64,000 nucleotides of DNA, from positions 620,001 to 684,000 of the forward strand of contig JAPDOI010000174.1 of NCBI GenBank assembly GCA_029168955.1, given 5' to 3'. Both the position numbers and the translations under genes were made by a program. The notes under the pieces were generated by a model. That model saw only the letters and a list, made by a program, of their open reading frames with translations. It was not told where the DNA came from and did not search any database. Positions 22,820 through 33,464 of this stretch are shown one piece after another. Position 1 is the first letter of the stretch, and the number at the start of each line of letters is the position of its first letter. Source of the DNA: Aplectana chamaeleonis (Eukaryota > Nematoda > Chromadorea > Rhabditida > Cosmocercidae).

Positions 22820-22899
22820 GTAAAGAATCATTCGCCTGAATCGGTCCACTCCTATCTTAGAGGGAAAGGTGGGCCTATTATGTGCTAACAAAGTGGTTT

Positions 22900-23745
22900 T
22901 TAATCAAATCTCATGGGTTTGAGCAGAGTGTATGGTTTGCAAGGCATAAGACCTATGATCACTCAAACGCTAACGTCGGACAGGGAACGAGATTCTCATG
23001 CCGTAAAATAGCGTGTTTTGTTGTGTCGATTGCGTCCAACACTAATCATTGTACGACATCATGGAAATTTTTAACTCAGATAGTTTTGAGGCACGACGCC
23101 TCGGCAAATGGTCGGCGGCCGAAACCCCCCCCCCGGGAACCGTCGACCATTTGCCGAGGCGTCGCCGAAAATGTTGTCATTGGGGCGCGTTAACTACACC
23201 CACAAAAATTTTCGTCGAGCGCGCCGCGTTTGCAGCGGCATTTTGATTGGAGCATGACAGACGTTTTTAAACTGTTTTCGTAGCGCCCTTTCCTTTCTTT
23301 CGTTCCTATTATTTTTGCTCCGAAACTTACATTGAGCTGCAAACTTGCTCAGATTTTCTCATAAAAGTTCTTATCCCTCCATACGCCACCAAAACAGAGA
23401 TATCACGAATATTTATTTATTTTATAGCACTTTATGACAGTTGTTTCACACAATGCAATGGTAGTACATTCGTGAGTGAAAATCAAGCAGTTTGTGAACA
23501 AATAATTGTTCAGGATAGCAGCAGGGAGCGATGCCGACGAAGAAGCCTTAAAATCCACATCAGTCTCATTTTTCATCGCGATCCTTCAACGTAGTCCACA
23601 GCACCACCGCGTCGAGTATTGAGAGAGCCCTGAAATACAGAAGTAGATCGCAGTCAAGCAACGTTTTAGCTTCGGAAAACCTGCCTCGTTGATATGTTAA
23701 AATTCCACATATCGAGTTGATAGATCTATATATAAGTGCAATAAC
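22900..23745 (-). pseudogene. 3' end of repeated multi-exon unit (right arm copy)
   Basis: Mirror of 5740-6560. The last exon is 23629-23573 on the minus strand, preceded by a TCTGTATTTCAG acceptor and followed by AATAAA and the GACGCCTCGG hairpin (about 23092-23165). Same orientation as units A-C at 26-36 kb. Confidence 0.55.
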
Positions 23746-23753
23746 TATACATA

Positions 23754-24260
23754 TTCTGTAAAAAAGGGGTCTCCCAAGCAGAAGTGGTTTGGTTAGCGTT
23801 ACAAATGCTTCAACAAAAAGGGAACAATAGGAAAGCGGAATGAGGAGAGTCTACAAAAAATGAACAATATCCTCCAAGAACTCTTTTCTTTTTCGAAACT
23901 TCCAAACAGCGGAAACAAACCGTTGTGGTTCTCTATGAGGAAGCGCTTTTGGCTCCATAAAGGACTTTGATTATGTGAGTGCCGATAAAATATGTATATA
24001 TGCATGTGAACCTAATAGCTATCATTAAAAGGGGAGATGATGTTAAATTGTTTTAGGGAACCAGTCAATTCTTCCTCGTAAAATACCACAACGGTTTGTT
24101 TCCGCTGTTTGGAAGTTTCGAAAAAGAAAAGAGTTCTTGGAGGATATTGTTCATTTTTCGTAGACTCTCCTCATTCCGCTTTAATATTGTTCCCTTTTTG
24201 TTGAAGCATTTGTAACGCTAACCAAACCACTTCTGCTTGGGAGACCCCTTTTTTACAGAA
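23754..24260. mobile_element. Long-TIR foldback element (right arm copy)
   Basis: Mirror of 5225-5728, with TTCTGTAAAAAAGGGGTCTC and TTTTTTACAGAA ends. Confidence 0.85.
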
Positions 24261-24383
24261 TTGTTCACTTTTTCTTGATATTACGCTGTAATATCCCATG
24301 CAAGAATTTCGAACAAAGACCTATTCGTCTCCCCACTAGATCAGTCCTCTTTCTGTGGTCACAAGAATCAATGACCCAAACTG

Positions 24384-25282
24384 TTGTAAAACTATCTCAG
24401 AAAAATCACTCGATGTGGCTGACAAGACCGATGTTCACATGATATTAGCTAAGAAATGAATGATATCCATGATATCGTTCCACATAATTCATTCATATTG
24501 ATCGCGTCAGCCACATCTGGCTACACCGGGTGTTATTTGCACCTTCCATGTTTTTCATACGTATCGAACGGGTCGGCCACGGTGATTTTCTCAACCAACT
24601 CTGACAGGGACCTTAGGCCCCGGTTATAGTTGGTCGCCCAGACGTAGCCAGCCCGGTCGATAATCATGAAAGCCTGCTGGCCTACAGCCGGATGCAGAAT
24701 CTGCCTGCAGTTCTTCGCTTTCAAATGAAACTAACTTAAAACCGGGACAGTCAGAAACTACCTTCCATTCCATCTGGACACTTTCACATCAGTGGAACAA
24801 AGCAGTTTTACATACTCATTATTTCGTTTCCGTTGCCCCATTCCTTCGCAGAACAGCCGCTTCGATTCCATGAATCTGATATGAAAAAGCTCTGCTGAGC
24901 TGCGAATGGAGATAGTTCTAACAATTTGTTTTTGAATTTGGATGCTAATAAGCAAGTACCATTTATTGCAGAAAAAATCAGTAGGCTGGTGAAGAAGGAA
25001 GAGGGAGCACTCAAAATGGGGTTGTGTGAATGACCTTACGAAACTGAAAAGCAGCCTGGCAACATGACCTGACATGACTCACATAACATCTCAAACTTTC
25101 TGCTTGCTATGCTTGTCATCCTTACACTTTTACAAAAGTTTTGCAAGGTGTTCTCTCCTGCGCAAATTCCGGGGCATAATTTCTCGGATGGCTAGCATCG
25201 AGTCTCGGCTCCTGCTCACTCTACGGGGTGGTCTTCACAACTTTTCGGATGAGCAGCAACGGGTCCCGAACACCTGCCCACT
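24384..25282. other. Right flank of palindrome, non-coding
   Basis: No recognised gene. 24553-24660 contains TTAGGCCCCGGTTATAGTTG and CCCGGTCGATA, a diverged fragment of the GGCCCCGG-TIR element at 34853-35421. Short open frames around 24.5-25.1 kb have no recognisable motif. Confidence 0.5.
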
Positions 25283-25377
25283 ATCCGGGTTTCCACGACG
25301 TCCCGATGACTTCATCAGAAGCTCGAAGCACTTTTCACGACGTCCCGATGACGTCATCAGAAGCCCGAAGCACTTTT

Positions 25378-25582
25378 GGGACTATCCTAGACGGGGGGGG
25401 GTCACCCACGATTTTCCCATGAAAATGAATGGAAAACCTGATAAAAGATGTTTGATGCTGCTATCAATCATTGTTGTTGATGAAGTTCTGTAGAAATACT
25501 TCGATTGATAGCGTTATAGATCGGTGGTTCATTCCATTTCTGACTTGAATCTTGAGTGCCCCCCCCCGTCTAGGATAGTCCC
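25378..25582. mobile_element. TIR element GGGACTATCCTAGACGGGG, copy 1
   Basis: A 205-bp element with ~22-bp inverted ends GGGACTATCCTAGACGGGGG and complement. The internal sequence is non-coding. It sits between minisatellite units. Confidence 0.78.
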
Positions 25583-25632
25583 GCACTTCTCATGATGTCC
25601 CGATGACGTCATCAGAAGCCCGAAGCACTCTT

Positions 25633-25836
25633 GGGACTATCCTAGACGGGGGGGGGCACCCACGACTTTCTCATGAAAATGAATGGAAACCTTGATAAAA
25701 GGTGCTTGATGCTGCTATCAGTCATTGTTGTTGATGAAGTTGTGTAGAAATACTTTGACTGATAGCGTTATAGATCGGTGGTTCATTCCATTTCTGGCTT
25801 GAATCTTGAGTGCCCCCCCCCGTCTGGGGTAGGCCC
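25633..25836. mobile_element. TIR element GGGACTATCCTAGACGGGG, copy 2
   Basis: A 204-bp near copy of 25378-25582, same orientation; its right end is diverged (CGTCTGGGGTAGGCCC). The tandem placement suggests duplication of element plus minisatellite together rather than two insertions. Confidence 0.75.
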
Positions 25837-26362
25837 GCACTTCTCACGATGTCCCCATGACCTCATCAGAAGCCCGAAGCACTCTCACGACGTCCCGATG
25901 ACGTCATCAGAAACTCGAGGCACTTTTCACGACGTCCCGATGACGTCATCAGAAGCCCGAAGCACTTTTCACGACGTCCCGATGACGTCATCAGAATCCC
26001 CCCTCACCTACAAATCGGTTAATTACCAGCCTACGTACCTCCTACCAACTTACCTGTCTGCCAAGTTGATTGCCTGAGACCATTGGCAGTGGCTATTAGC
26101 AGTGAGGACTGAAAAGCGTGACGGCCTTTGGCCCACGGCCTACGGCTCACGGCCTACGGCGCATACCATGAAATTTTCTTAAGCTTTCGGGCTCACAACT
26201 TTGTTATTTGTGAAGCGATTTTGCTGAAATTCGGACAGCAGGTGTCTTCTGGACCCCTTCGCTTAAATCCAGAAGGAAATCTTCAGAAATTTTGTTTCAA
26301 AGATTCTATAAACTATTTTATAAAATTCTAAGTGATCACAAGGCCTAGGCAAAACCAAACCT

Positions 26363-26386
26363 CTCCAGCCGCTTCGCGGCTGGAGC
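26363..26386. repeat. Perfect short hairpin at the unit B breakpoint
   Basis: CTCCAGCCGC, loop TTC, GCGGCTGGAG: a 10-bp perfect stem. It sits where homology with the repeated units starts (about 26387). A second hairpin with the same core (CCGC-TTC-GCGG) is at 47088-47104. Confidence 0.7.
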
Positions 26387-27300
26387 GATACATATATCTA
26401 GCCATGTAGTCTATCTGAAATATTGAAATTTATATCAGTCAGCAAAGGTCAAACCTCCATCTTCCCCTACTCTCATTTCCGCAATTGCGGACAAACGCTA
26501 TGTAGCACGCAGCTAGAAGATAATCGTGCCAGAATCTTGTAGTCCCAGCACGATCGCCCGTGGTCCTAACACGATTTTGTGTGGTGGGCTTGATTTTGCT
26601 TTGATAAGTTTAGCGGAGAAGCATGTAAACTCCTACCCCTCGTCTGTCACTACTTACCAAAAGTGGGCCTATGATTCCGCCCTATGACGGGCCAAATCCG
26701 ATTTTGATCATTTCACTACATTTCCTAGTTTTTCTCATTATTTCTGGTTATTTTGCGCCCAATCATTTTTAATGATATTTCGAGACGTTTTTTTCAGCTT
26801 CCATATTTATTGTAATTATAACATTGCTAAATCATTACTTTTGTTACGAAGCTAGACTTTTGGACATTTCCTTTCTTTTAACGAGTTTCTCACAAATCTT
26901 ATCATGCCAAATCATGAACTTCTCGTATCGAACTCGCATGAACTCGTATCATGAACTCGTATGAATTTAGTGGCTTCTCCTTCGGAATCCCCGTCAGCAG
27001 CTCGCCAGAGCACTTGGAGCATGTCACCCCAGTAAATTTCCTCAGAGCATATAGGGAGGTTGAAGAAATGAACAAAGGTTTATCGAAGACTTGAAAAAGT
27101 AAAGTTTAACTCACCTTTAATGCAAATAATAAACCGTAGAGTTTGTAAATAGTTAAGCTTTTATCGCGTCGCACATGCTGCGTTCGGAGATCTGAGGCTG
27201 CACTCGCGATATACAAAAGAGGTGATAAGTGAAACACAAATCTAAAAATAGACATGATTGCGAGCATCAAATTAAAACGGCAGACACTTAAGTTCAAAAA
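26387..27300 (-). pseudogene. Repeated unit B: putative small secreted-protein gene, 3'-truncated
   Basis: The minus-strand first exon is 27297-27113. Its N-terminus is hydrophobic (IFRFVFHLSPLLYIASAASDL), a credible signal peptide with a cleavage-like ASA/AS site. It ends AAAG before a GTGAGT donor. Downstream (about 27060-26900) an open stretch reads VTCSKCSGELLTGIPKEKPL in one frame, but the joining acceptor is unclear. The unit ends at 26387, where sequence like the second-last exon region of unit A (TGTAGTCTATCTGAAATA) stops, so the last exon is missing. I do not recognise the product. Confidence 0.4.
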
Positions 27301-27478
27301 ATGTGGTATAGTGCTTGTGCATTTGACGCTATTAAGGTTATGGATGCATTAGAAGGAAAGAAACGTCACAGTTGACTTCTCAAAAACGATTGATGCTGAC
27401 GTACATGACTAGCCGCTCGAACACGAGTGAAACCTCCCTCATGAGAAGATGATAATTATTGAATAATTAAAGGGCCGG

Positions 27479-27690
27479 AGTTCATTGACGAGGCGTCGCT
27501 GAACAAGGGCGAGGCGTCGACAAAACGCGGTATTCGCCGAGGCGTCGACCCGTTTTCATATTTTGAAACTTCCCGCGGTATCCTTTGCCAGGGCGTCGCT
27601 GAAAGTGGTTGAGGCGTCGCCAACCATCGCCGAGGCTCCGCGGAAAACCCCACTTTTGCCAAGGCGTCGTGCCCAAAAATTATCTGAGTT
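27479..27690. promoter_or_regulatory. GGCGTCG motif array upstream of unit B
   Basis: GAGGCGTCG or one-base variants occur about seven times in ~210 bp, spaced roughly 18-50 bp, ending GGCGTCGTGCCCAAAAATTA then TCTGAG. The same array, in the same order, precedes units A (29641-29848) and C (35530-35750). It may be a transcription-factor array or part of a mobile element; position upstream of each first exon is the only hint of function. Confidence 0.45.
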
Positions 27691-27750
27691 GCTACCTTGG
27701 AGAAAGGGCTTAATCCTCACAGACGCCTCGGCTCAGATAATTTCTGGGCA

Positions 27751-27832
27751 CGACGCCTCGGCAAATGGTCGGCGGCCGAACCCCCCCCGGGAGCCGTCGA
27801 CGACCATTTGCCGAGGCGTCGCTGAAAGTGAT
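27751..27832. repeat. GACGCCTCGG hairpin after unit A
   Basis: GACGCCTCGGCAAATGGTCG and complement around a C/G-run loop, downstream of unit A's last exon. Same hairpin as 6318-6391 and 32939-33012. Confidence 0.85.
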
Positions 27833-28260
27833 TGTCCTTGGAGCGCGTTAACTGACCCTCACAATTTTCGTCGAGCGCGTCGCGGCCACAGCGGCGTTCT
27901 TATTAGAGCACGATAGACGTTTTTTCACCGTTTTCGCTGCGCTCCTTCCTTCGTTCTTACTATTTATGCTCCGAAACTTACATTGAGCTGCAAACTTGCT
28001 CAGATTTTTCATACAAGTCCTAATCCCTTCCTATTTCACCAAAACAAAGATTTCACAAGTATTTATTTATTTTATAACACTTTATAACAGCAGTTCCACA
28101 CAATACAATGGTACATACGTGAATGAAAATCAAGCGTTTTGTGGAGAAAATTCTTATGCACTTGGTATCCATAATCAGAGGTAATTTCCAGTGACCAGGA
28201 TGACAGCAGGGAGCGAAGTCGTCGAAGAAGGCTTCAAATCCACATCAGTCTCATTTTTCA

Positions 28261-29448
28261 TCACGATCCTTCAATGTAATCCACAGCACCACCGCGTAAA
28301 TTATTGAAGAGGCCCTGAAACACAGAAAATAAGTATATCGTAGCCAAAAAATGGTTCAACTCGAGAAAACCTACCTCGTTGATATGTTAAAATTCCAAAT
28401 ATGGAATAGAGAGAAATATTCTAGCAGATCTTTGTGCAGAATCTATACATATAATACATATATCTAGCCATGTAGTCTATCTGAAATAGTAAAATTAATG
28501 TCAGCGAAGGCAAAACCTCCATCTACCTCTACTCTTCTCCGAGTTCTCAAACAAGTGTTACAAAACGTTACTGTCTTCATACCACATGTCAATTTGACCT
28601 GGTCAAAAACATCTGAATAGAATATGACACAGAAAATGTGATAAAAACCCGCCTTGGATAGGACGTTTGTTCCGTCGGCAGCAGTAAGAAGGGAGCAATT
28701 AGATTTTCTTGCCGCACAAACAAGAAAAGAAACGATTCGAAACATCGAGATAGTTCTACAAAAAACTGCATTCTGCATATCTCTTATGGAACGTAATCTC
28801 AAAGTGTCGGTTAACTCACCGTTCCGTGCGAAAAAGGACATCTCCTCAACGTGATACTCCTTCTTTCCCAACTAACAAAGTATGATCACATTTCCTTTCC
28901 ATTAACAGGTATACCAATGCATAAAGGATGTCTCGCAATATTTGAAATGCCTAAAAAAGGCGCAGTAAACCTTTCCCATACCAAAACACATATGGTACCA
29001 TACCTTGGAGGGGGCGGACATCACTCATTGACCTAGGCATGCGGCACGGTCGATTGATATCGCTCATATAGGAAAGAAAGAACAATGGTACATAATAAAC
29101 ACTGAAAGTAAATGTTCATTTTTTGGTACAAGCGTAAGCCACACCGAATATTCCTTGACAGCGCTCAATAGCATCCCCTACTAACACCCCGTCAGCGGCC
29201 CCTCAGGATGTTTCGAAAATATATGCCCACAGGTTTCATTAGAATCTACAAGAAAGAAAAAACCGATACAAAAGGATCATTAAAAGAAGAACTTTTAACT
29301 CACCTTTTTGGGACAATGTCGAACCGTTTATGCAGATTATGAATTTGTTGCCATCGGTTTGCAGATTTTGCTTCGGAAAACCGTGGTGGCTCTCGCAAAA
29401 CGTAAAATCAAAAAGTAAATTACAGCCATATAAGAGAAATGACTGCAT
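28261..29448 (-). CDS. Repeated unit A: putative multi-exon small secreted-protein gene
   Basis: Minus-strand exon-like segments with consensus splice signals: 29448-29304 (GTGAGT donor), 29101-29004 (CTTTCAG acceptor, GTATGG donor), 28950-28907, 28755-28653 (TTTTTTGTAG acceptor; donor reads GCGGGT), 28612-28517 (CTATTCAG acceptor), an exon ending 28375 (GTAGGT donor) and last exon 28314-28261 (GTTTCAG acceptor; RGGAVDYIEGS then stop). AATAAA follows downstream. 28612-28517 reads LTCGMKTVTFCNTCLRTRR, with paired Cys. Exon 1 is frameshifted against unit C and some donors are weak, so this copy may be a pseudogene. Not recognised; the exon chain is my inference. Confidence 0.38.
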
Positions 29449-29640
29449 GCATGCAAATTATACAAACTGATACCCACAAAATCGGATTGCTCAGAAAAAA
29501 TCAGTTGGTGAGTGCTGGTTCATTTGGCACTATTAAGGCTGTAGATACGTTAGAATGAACGGAGGAATGATGAAAAGTACACCGCTGCTTGCAGACGACT
29601 CAACAATGACTGTAAATTTGCATCAATATTGGGTAATTAA

Positions 29641-29848
29641 AGGGCCGTGAGTTCATTGACGGGGCGTCGCCAAACAAGGGCGAGGCGTCGACAAAACACG
29701 TTCTTCGCTGAGGCGTCGACCCGTTTTCGTATTTTGAAACTTCTCTGCCAGGGCGTCGCTGAAAGTGGTTGAGGCGTCGCCAACCATTGACGAGGCTCTG
29801 CCGAAAACACCCTTTTCGCCGAGGCGTCGTGCCCAAAAATTATCTGAG
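29641..29848. promoter_or_regulatory. GGCGTCG motif array upstream of unit A
   Basis: Same array as 27479-27690, in the same position relative to the unit. It is cut at 29848 by the 2.8-kb TIR element. Confidence 0.45.
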
Positions 29849-30511
29849 GGTCATCGGGACTCACGCGTAAAATAAAATGCGTGTGGTGCAGGCGCACACA
29901 ACACACGCGCCTTTACGCGCAATTCGCTAAATTCACCGACTCACCGTTTCTCGGATTTACGTTCGTTAGAGTCCGAATTCAGATCATAAAGAGCTTTGCG
30001 GCCAGTTTTTCTTACAGAAGATCGTTTTAAATACGAAAACCAGTTGTCTTGTAAATACACTCAAGTAATACAACTGGAATAGTTCATTTTTTCATGTGGT
30101 ACGGAATCCACTTATCATATATTCACTTGTGATATATTCTTTATACTTTTTAAAGTCATATTTTAATATTTTTTAATATTGATGATGACCAAAGTGGGAT
30201 ATATAGCCTTTAGAGGCACAAAGCTGAGAAACTCATGTGATCTGGTGGACAATAACACTGTGGTAAGGAATTTGTGATACGAAACCGATGTACTGTCATT
30301 CGCGTTAGAGGGTTAAGAACATATGCTGAATCATTTACTTCCTTCCTCGTCTGTGTGAGCTTCCCCACAGCGCCTGGCGAGGTCAGAGTAATGATGGAAC
30401 GTTTCCTGACATTCAGAGCAGACAACATTCAAGACTGCATCATTGACTTGATGATCATGCTGAACCCGTTGATGATAAAAAGTGGAATACGTTTCTTAGA
30501 CGCTTTTTGTA

Positions 30512-30781
30512 CAGGCCATAAAACGGCCAATGTCTCACCGTCGACTGCGTACCACGCGCTGCGCGACCGCACGCGCGTCGGAAGCAGACAGGTTTTGGCC
30601 GCCGCGCGACGAGTTTTGGCCGCCGCGCGACGAGTCTTGGCCGCCGCGCGACGTTTCGGCCGCCGCGCGGCGGCCGAAACTCGTCGCGCGGCGGCCAAAA
30701 CTCGTCTGCTTTTGACGCACGTGCGGTCGCGCAGCGCGTGGTACGCAGTCGACGGTGAGACATTGGCCGTTTTATGGCCTG
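30512..30781. mobile_element. CAGGCCAT-TIR foldback MITE, copy 1
   Basis: A 270-bp GC-rich foldback flanked by TA (30510-30511, 30782-30783). Ends CAGGCCATAAAACGGCCAAT and complement; inverted repeats run about 80 bp. The centre repeats GCCGCGCGACGAG three times on one side. A second copy is at 48505-48711. The open frames here run through the inverted repeat and are not genes. Confidence 0.87.
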
Positions 30782-30848
30782 TACCCCGTATTGATATAGT
30801 TGAACGCTGAACCGAAAATCCGTACAAGTCCAAAACGCTATCAGTCTG

Positions 30849-31145
30849 CAGAAGGTTCGGAATGTGCTTTCACCCAAACTTTGCTTAGGGGGGGTGTGTT
30901 TCGGGCGCTAAACACTATTATAAGATCCTTTTCCGGATTTTCGTAAAAGTAATGCGCTTTTGGAGTATAGAATATGTACTAAAATCAGAAAAAACGCCTT
31001 GTGCAAGTGGAAAACGCTTTCACTCTGTGCAAAGTTCGGAAAACATGCTCTCACCTGAACTTTGATCAGGCGGTTATTCTGGGCGCTGGACACGATTATG
31101 AGGTCAGATTCCGAATTTTTCAAAGACTAAAGCGCGTTTCGTAAC
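30849..31145. repeat. Imperfect tandem duplication, ~175 bp
   Basis: Two diverged copies, each with a GTTCGGAAnnTGCTnTCACC start and then ACTTTG, GGGCGCT and ATTATRAGRTC, at about 30853 and 31030. Confidence 0.6.
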
Positions 31146-32362
31146 GTCCAGCAGGTGCGGAACTGGCGAAAAAGGGCTACACGAATTCTTAACTGGTTCA
31201 TACGTCTAAAGAAGGATGCTTTCACGCTCCACTTTTGATACCTCTTGGCTTTGTAACCGTGGAACTTGCAGTAATCAGAATGTTTCAGGGAGAGGGTTTT
31301 TGCAATTTCGTCATTTCTAAGGGGTTAAGAATCTGATGATTTGAAGAACACACTTCAAGACTCCCAAACAGCTTTGAACTTGACCGAATTCCTCTGATTA
31401 CCTAGTAGAAATAAAATCGAATTTTCACCGAAAGTTTGCCTTTTCAAGCGAAATTTTCGGCAAACGGCAACGGCAAACGCCAAAAGTGGCCGGCGAACGG
31501 CAAACGGCAATTGCCGCACTCCCCTGGTGAATAACCAAAACAGAGGCACAGATTCAGACGATGGCATCCTGCTCCCCTGCCATCAACAATGGAGACTGGA
31601 CAATTAAGTGTTGAATACACAGGATGCCAAACGCGGCTACATTAGATAAGCAAAACGGTTGCAAAAAAAAGGATTTCACGGATGGCAACGCGGATCGAGG
31701 TTCTGAGGAAAACTGGAAAAGACTCGTGGTGAGCTTGTTTAGGAACTTCCTGGAGAACTTGTCTGGTGCCTTAGAGTACCAGGTTATTTTTGCGGTGGCC
31801 TACCGCACTCTTGTAATCTCCAAGTACCGAGCGGTACACATTGCCAAGGTTAAATAAAGTGGTGATACTAATTGCATTGCCACATCTCCGACCGCTTATG
31901 TTAAGTAGGTAAACTCTCGAGGGAATACTGAAAATTATTGTTCTTGTTATGAATTACATATATACACCGCTCGGTATTTCTCATTGAGTCCACATTCATA
32001 CGAAAATCTGACACAAAACTCTGGGTGATCGTGATTGAAAAAGAATTATAGTCGATGTTTCAATTTTTTACGCCTTTTTACGATTAACGTTCCAGAAATA
32101 GAACAGCTGTGAAGAGTGGAATGGTATGTGACGTCTGTTATCAATGAAAAAGGCCCAGTACGAAGAACTGAAAACTCAAAAAACTGGCGCATTATGCCCG
32201 GAAACCCAAAGAAAACTTTTGTGCTGGAAAGAAGTGATGGGAACGGTAGCTAAGCAAACAGGGAAAATTAGCTTCGTAATGTAAAGAGAAGAGTTACGGT
32301 GAAAATCTCAATCCTATAAATACAGTACTTTTATTCAAAGGAGTTGTTTTGTCTTAGTCATA

Positions 32363-32515
32363 TATCGTCGATCACCGGTCGAGAGAGCGCCGCGTCGAAC
32401 ACATGTGGCACGCACGCAAGCGAACAGGTAGTGATGGGATCATCAGCTTCTCGCTTGCGTGCGTGCCACTTGTGTTCGACGCGGCGATCTCTCGACCAGT
32501 GATGGATCATACTTA
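32363..32515. mobile_element. Foldback MITE inside the 2.8-kb element
   Basis: ~60-bp inverted arms contain CGTGTCGAACAC-like sequence: left GCCGCGTCGAACACATGTGG and GCACGCACGCAAGCGA, right the complement. The right end reads CCAGTGATGG as in 4915-5061. Non-coding. Confidence 0.8.
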
Positions 32516-32938
32516 TGTTAATGCACTGTCGCGTATTCATCGCATAATTAAGGCTTTATCCATGCTTTGAAAAAAATCTGTTTTTCTGTTTTTTTTTATT
32601 TGTGCGTAAAGGCGCGTGTGTTGTGTGCGCCTGCACCACCCGCATTTTACTTTACGCGTGAGTCCCGATGACCGAGGCGTCTGCGAGGACTAAGCCGGAG
32701 AAAGCATTCCTGGACTTCCTTGTTCTATTTTAGAAGAGAACATAATTCACATGATAATTTACGTATAAGGAGATTGAAACGTCAAAGCATTTCCAATTTA
32801 GGCGGAGTTTCGGTGTGTACAGGCAAATTGAAAGAACGTTGCTGTGAATTTTTTTCCATGATGTCGTAGAATGAGTAGTGTTGGACGCAATCGACACACT
32901 AAAACACGCTATTTTACGGCATCAGATAGTTTTGAGGC

Positions 32939-33012
32939 ACGACGCCTCGGCAAATGGTCGGCGGCCGAAACCCCCCCCCGGGAACCGTCGACGACCATTT
33001 GCCGAGGCGTCG
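32939..33012. repeat. GACGCCTCGG hairpin after unit C
   Basis: Same hairpin as 27751-27832, downstream of unit C's last exon. Confidence 0.85.
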
Positions 33013-33464
33013 CCGAAAGTCTTGTCATTGGAGCGCGTTAACTACACCCGCACAAATTTTCGTCGATTGCGTCGCGTATGCAGCGGCATTATCATCAGAG
33101 CACGATAGGCGCTTTCTTCACTGTTTCGCTGCGCTCCTTCCCTTCGTTCGTTCCTATTACTTTTGCCCCGAAACTTACATTGAGCTGCAAACTTGCTCAG
33201 ATTTTCCAAATACAAGTCCTTATTTCCCCCAAGTCACCATAACAGAAATATTACAAGTATTTATTTATTTCATAACATTTTATAACAGCAATTTCACTCA
33301 ATGCAATGGTACATTCGTGACTTAAAATAAAGCAGTTTGTGAATAAAATTCTTGTGAGCTTGGTAATCACAATCAAGGATAATGTCCAGTGACCAGGATG
33401 GCAGTAGGGAATGAAATCGACGAAAAAGGCTTAAAATCTGCATCAGTCCCCATTTTTCATCAGG

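Larger units (their letters stand above)
15160..24383. repeat. Right arm of giant inverted repeat
   Basis: Reverse complement of 5102-14306 over 9.2 kb. Differences are scattered and mostly homopolymer length changes, for example the C-run at 18581-18585 and the A-runs at 17594 and 20670. Gene order is mirrored throughout. To the right of 24383 homology with the left flank stops abruptly. Confidence 0.95.
25283..26000. repeat. 42-bp minisatellite carrying TGACGTCA, interleaved with two TIR elements
   Basis: The unit contains CACGACGTCCCGATGACGTC then ATCAGAAGCCCGAAGCACTT, with a 42-bp period (CACGACG at 25886, 25928 and 25970). Copies lie in three blocks: 25283-25377, 25583-25632 and 25837-26000. 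Each full unit has the palindrome GATGACGTCATC. The blocks are separated by two similar TIR elements, giving a composite period of about 255 bp. Confidence 0.9.
29849..32673. mobile_element. 2.8-kb TIR element separating units A and C
   Basis: Ends are ~75-bp inverted repeats: GGTCATCGGGACTCACGCGT (29849) and ACGCGTGAGTCCCGATGACC (ends 32673), continuing through GGTGCAGGCGCACACAACAC. It is flanked by GAG at 29846-29848 and 32674-32676, a possible 3-bp target duplication, and the flanks are GGCGTCG-array sequence on both sides. No transposase was recognised inside; a 77-residue frame at 31624-31857 has no known motif. Contents are two smaller foldback elements and a tandem duplication. Probably non-autonomous; superfamily unknown. 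Confidence 0.78.

Noticed and set aside
28851..29036. Plus-strand exon reading PMHKG...MVPYL conserved with 34178-34399
   Set aside because: DNA similarity extends well past the frame on both sides, and the minus strand has the more complete set of splice signals; kept only as an alternative.
30274..30877. Overlapping frames of 130-180 codons around 30.5 kb as genes
   Set aside because: They run through the GC-rich inverted repeat of a MITE and are mirror images of each other.
32500..33000. A single large duplication unit spanning 29.8-32.7 kb as part of unit C
   Set aside because: The segment is bounded by inverted repeats and GAG duplications, so it is an insertion, not part of the repeated unit.
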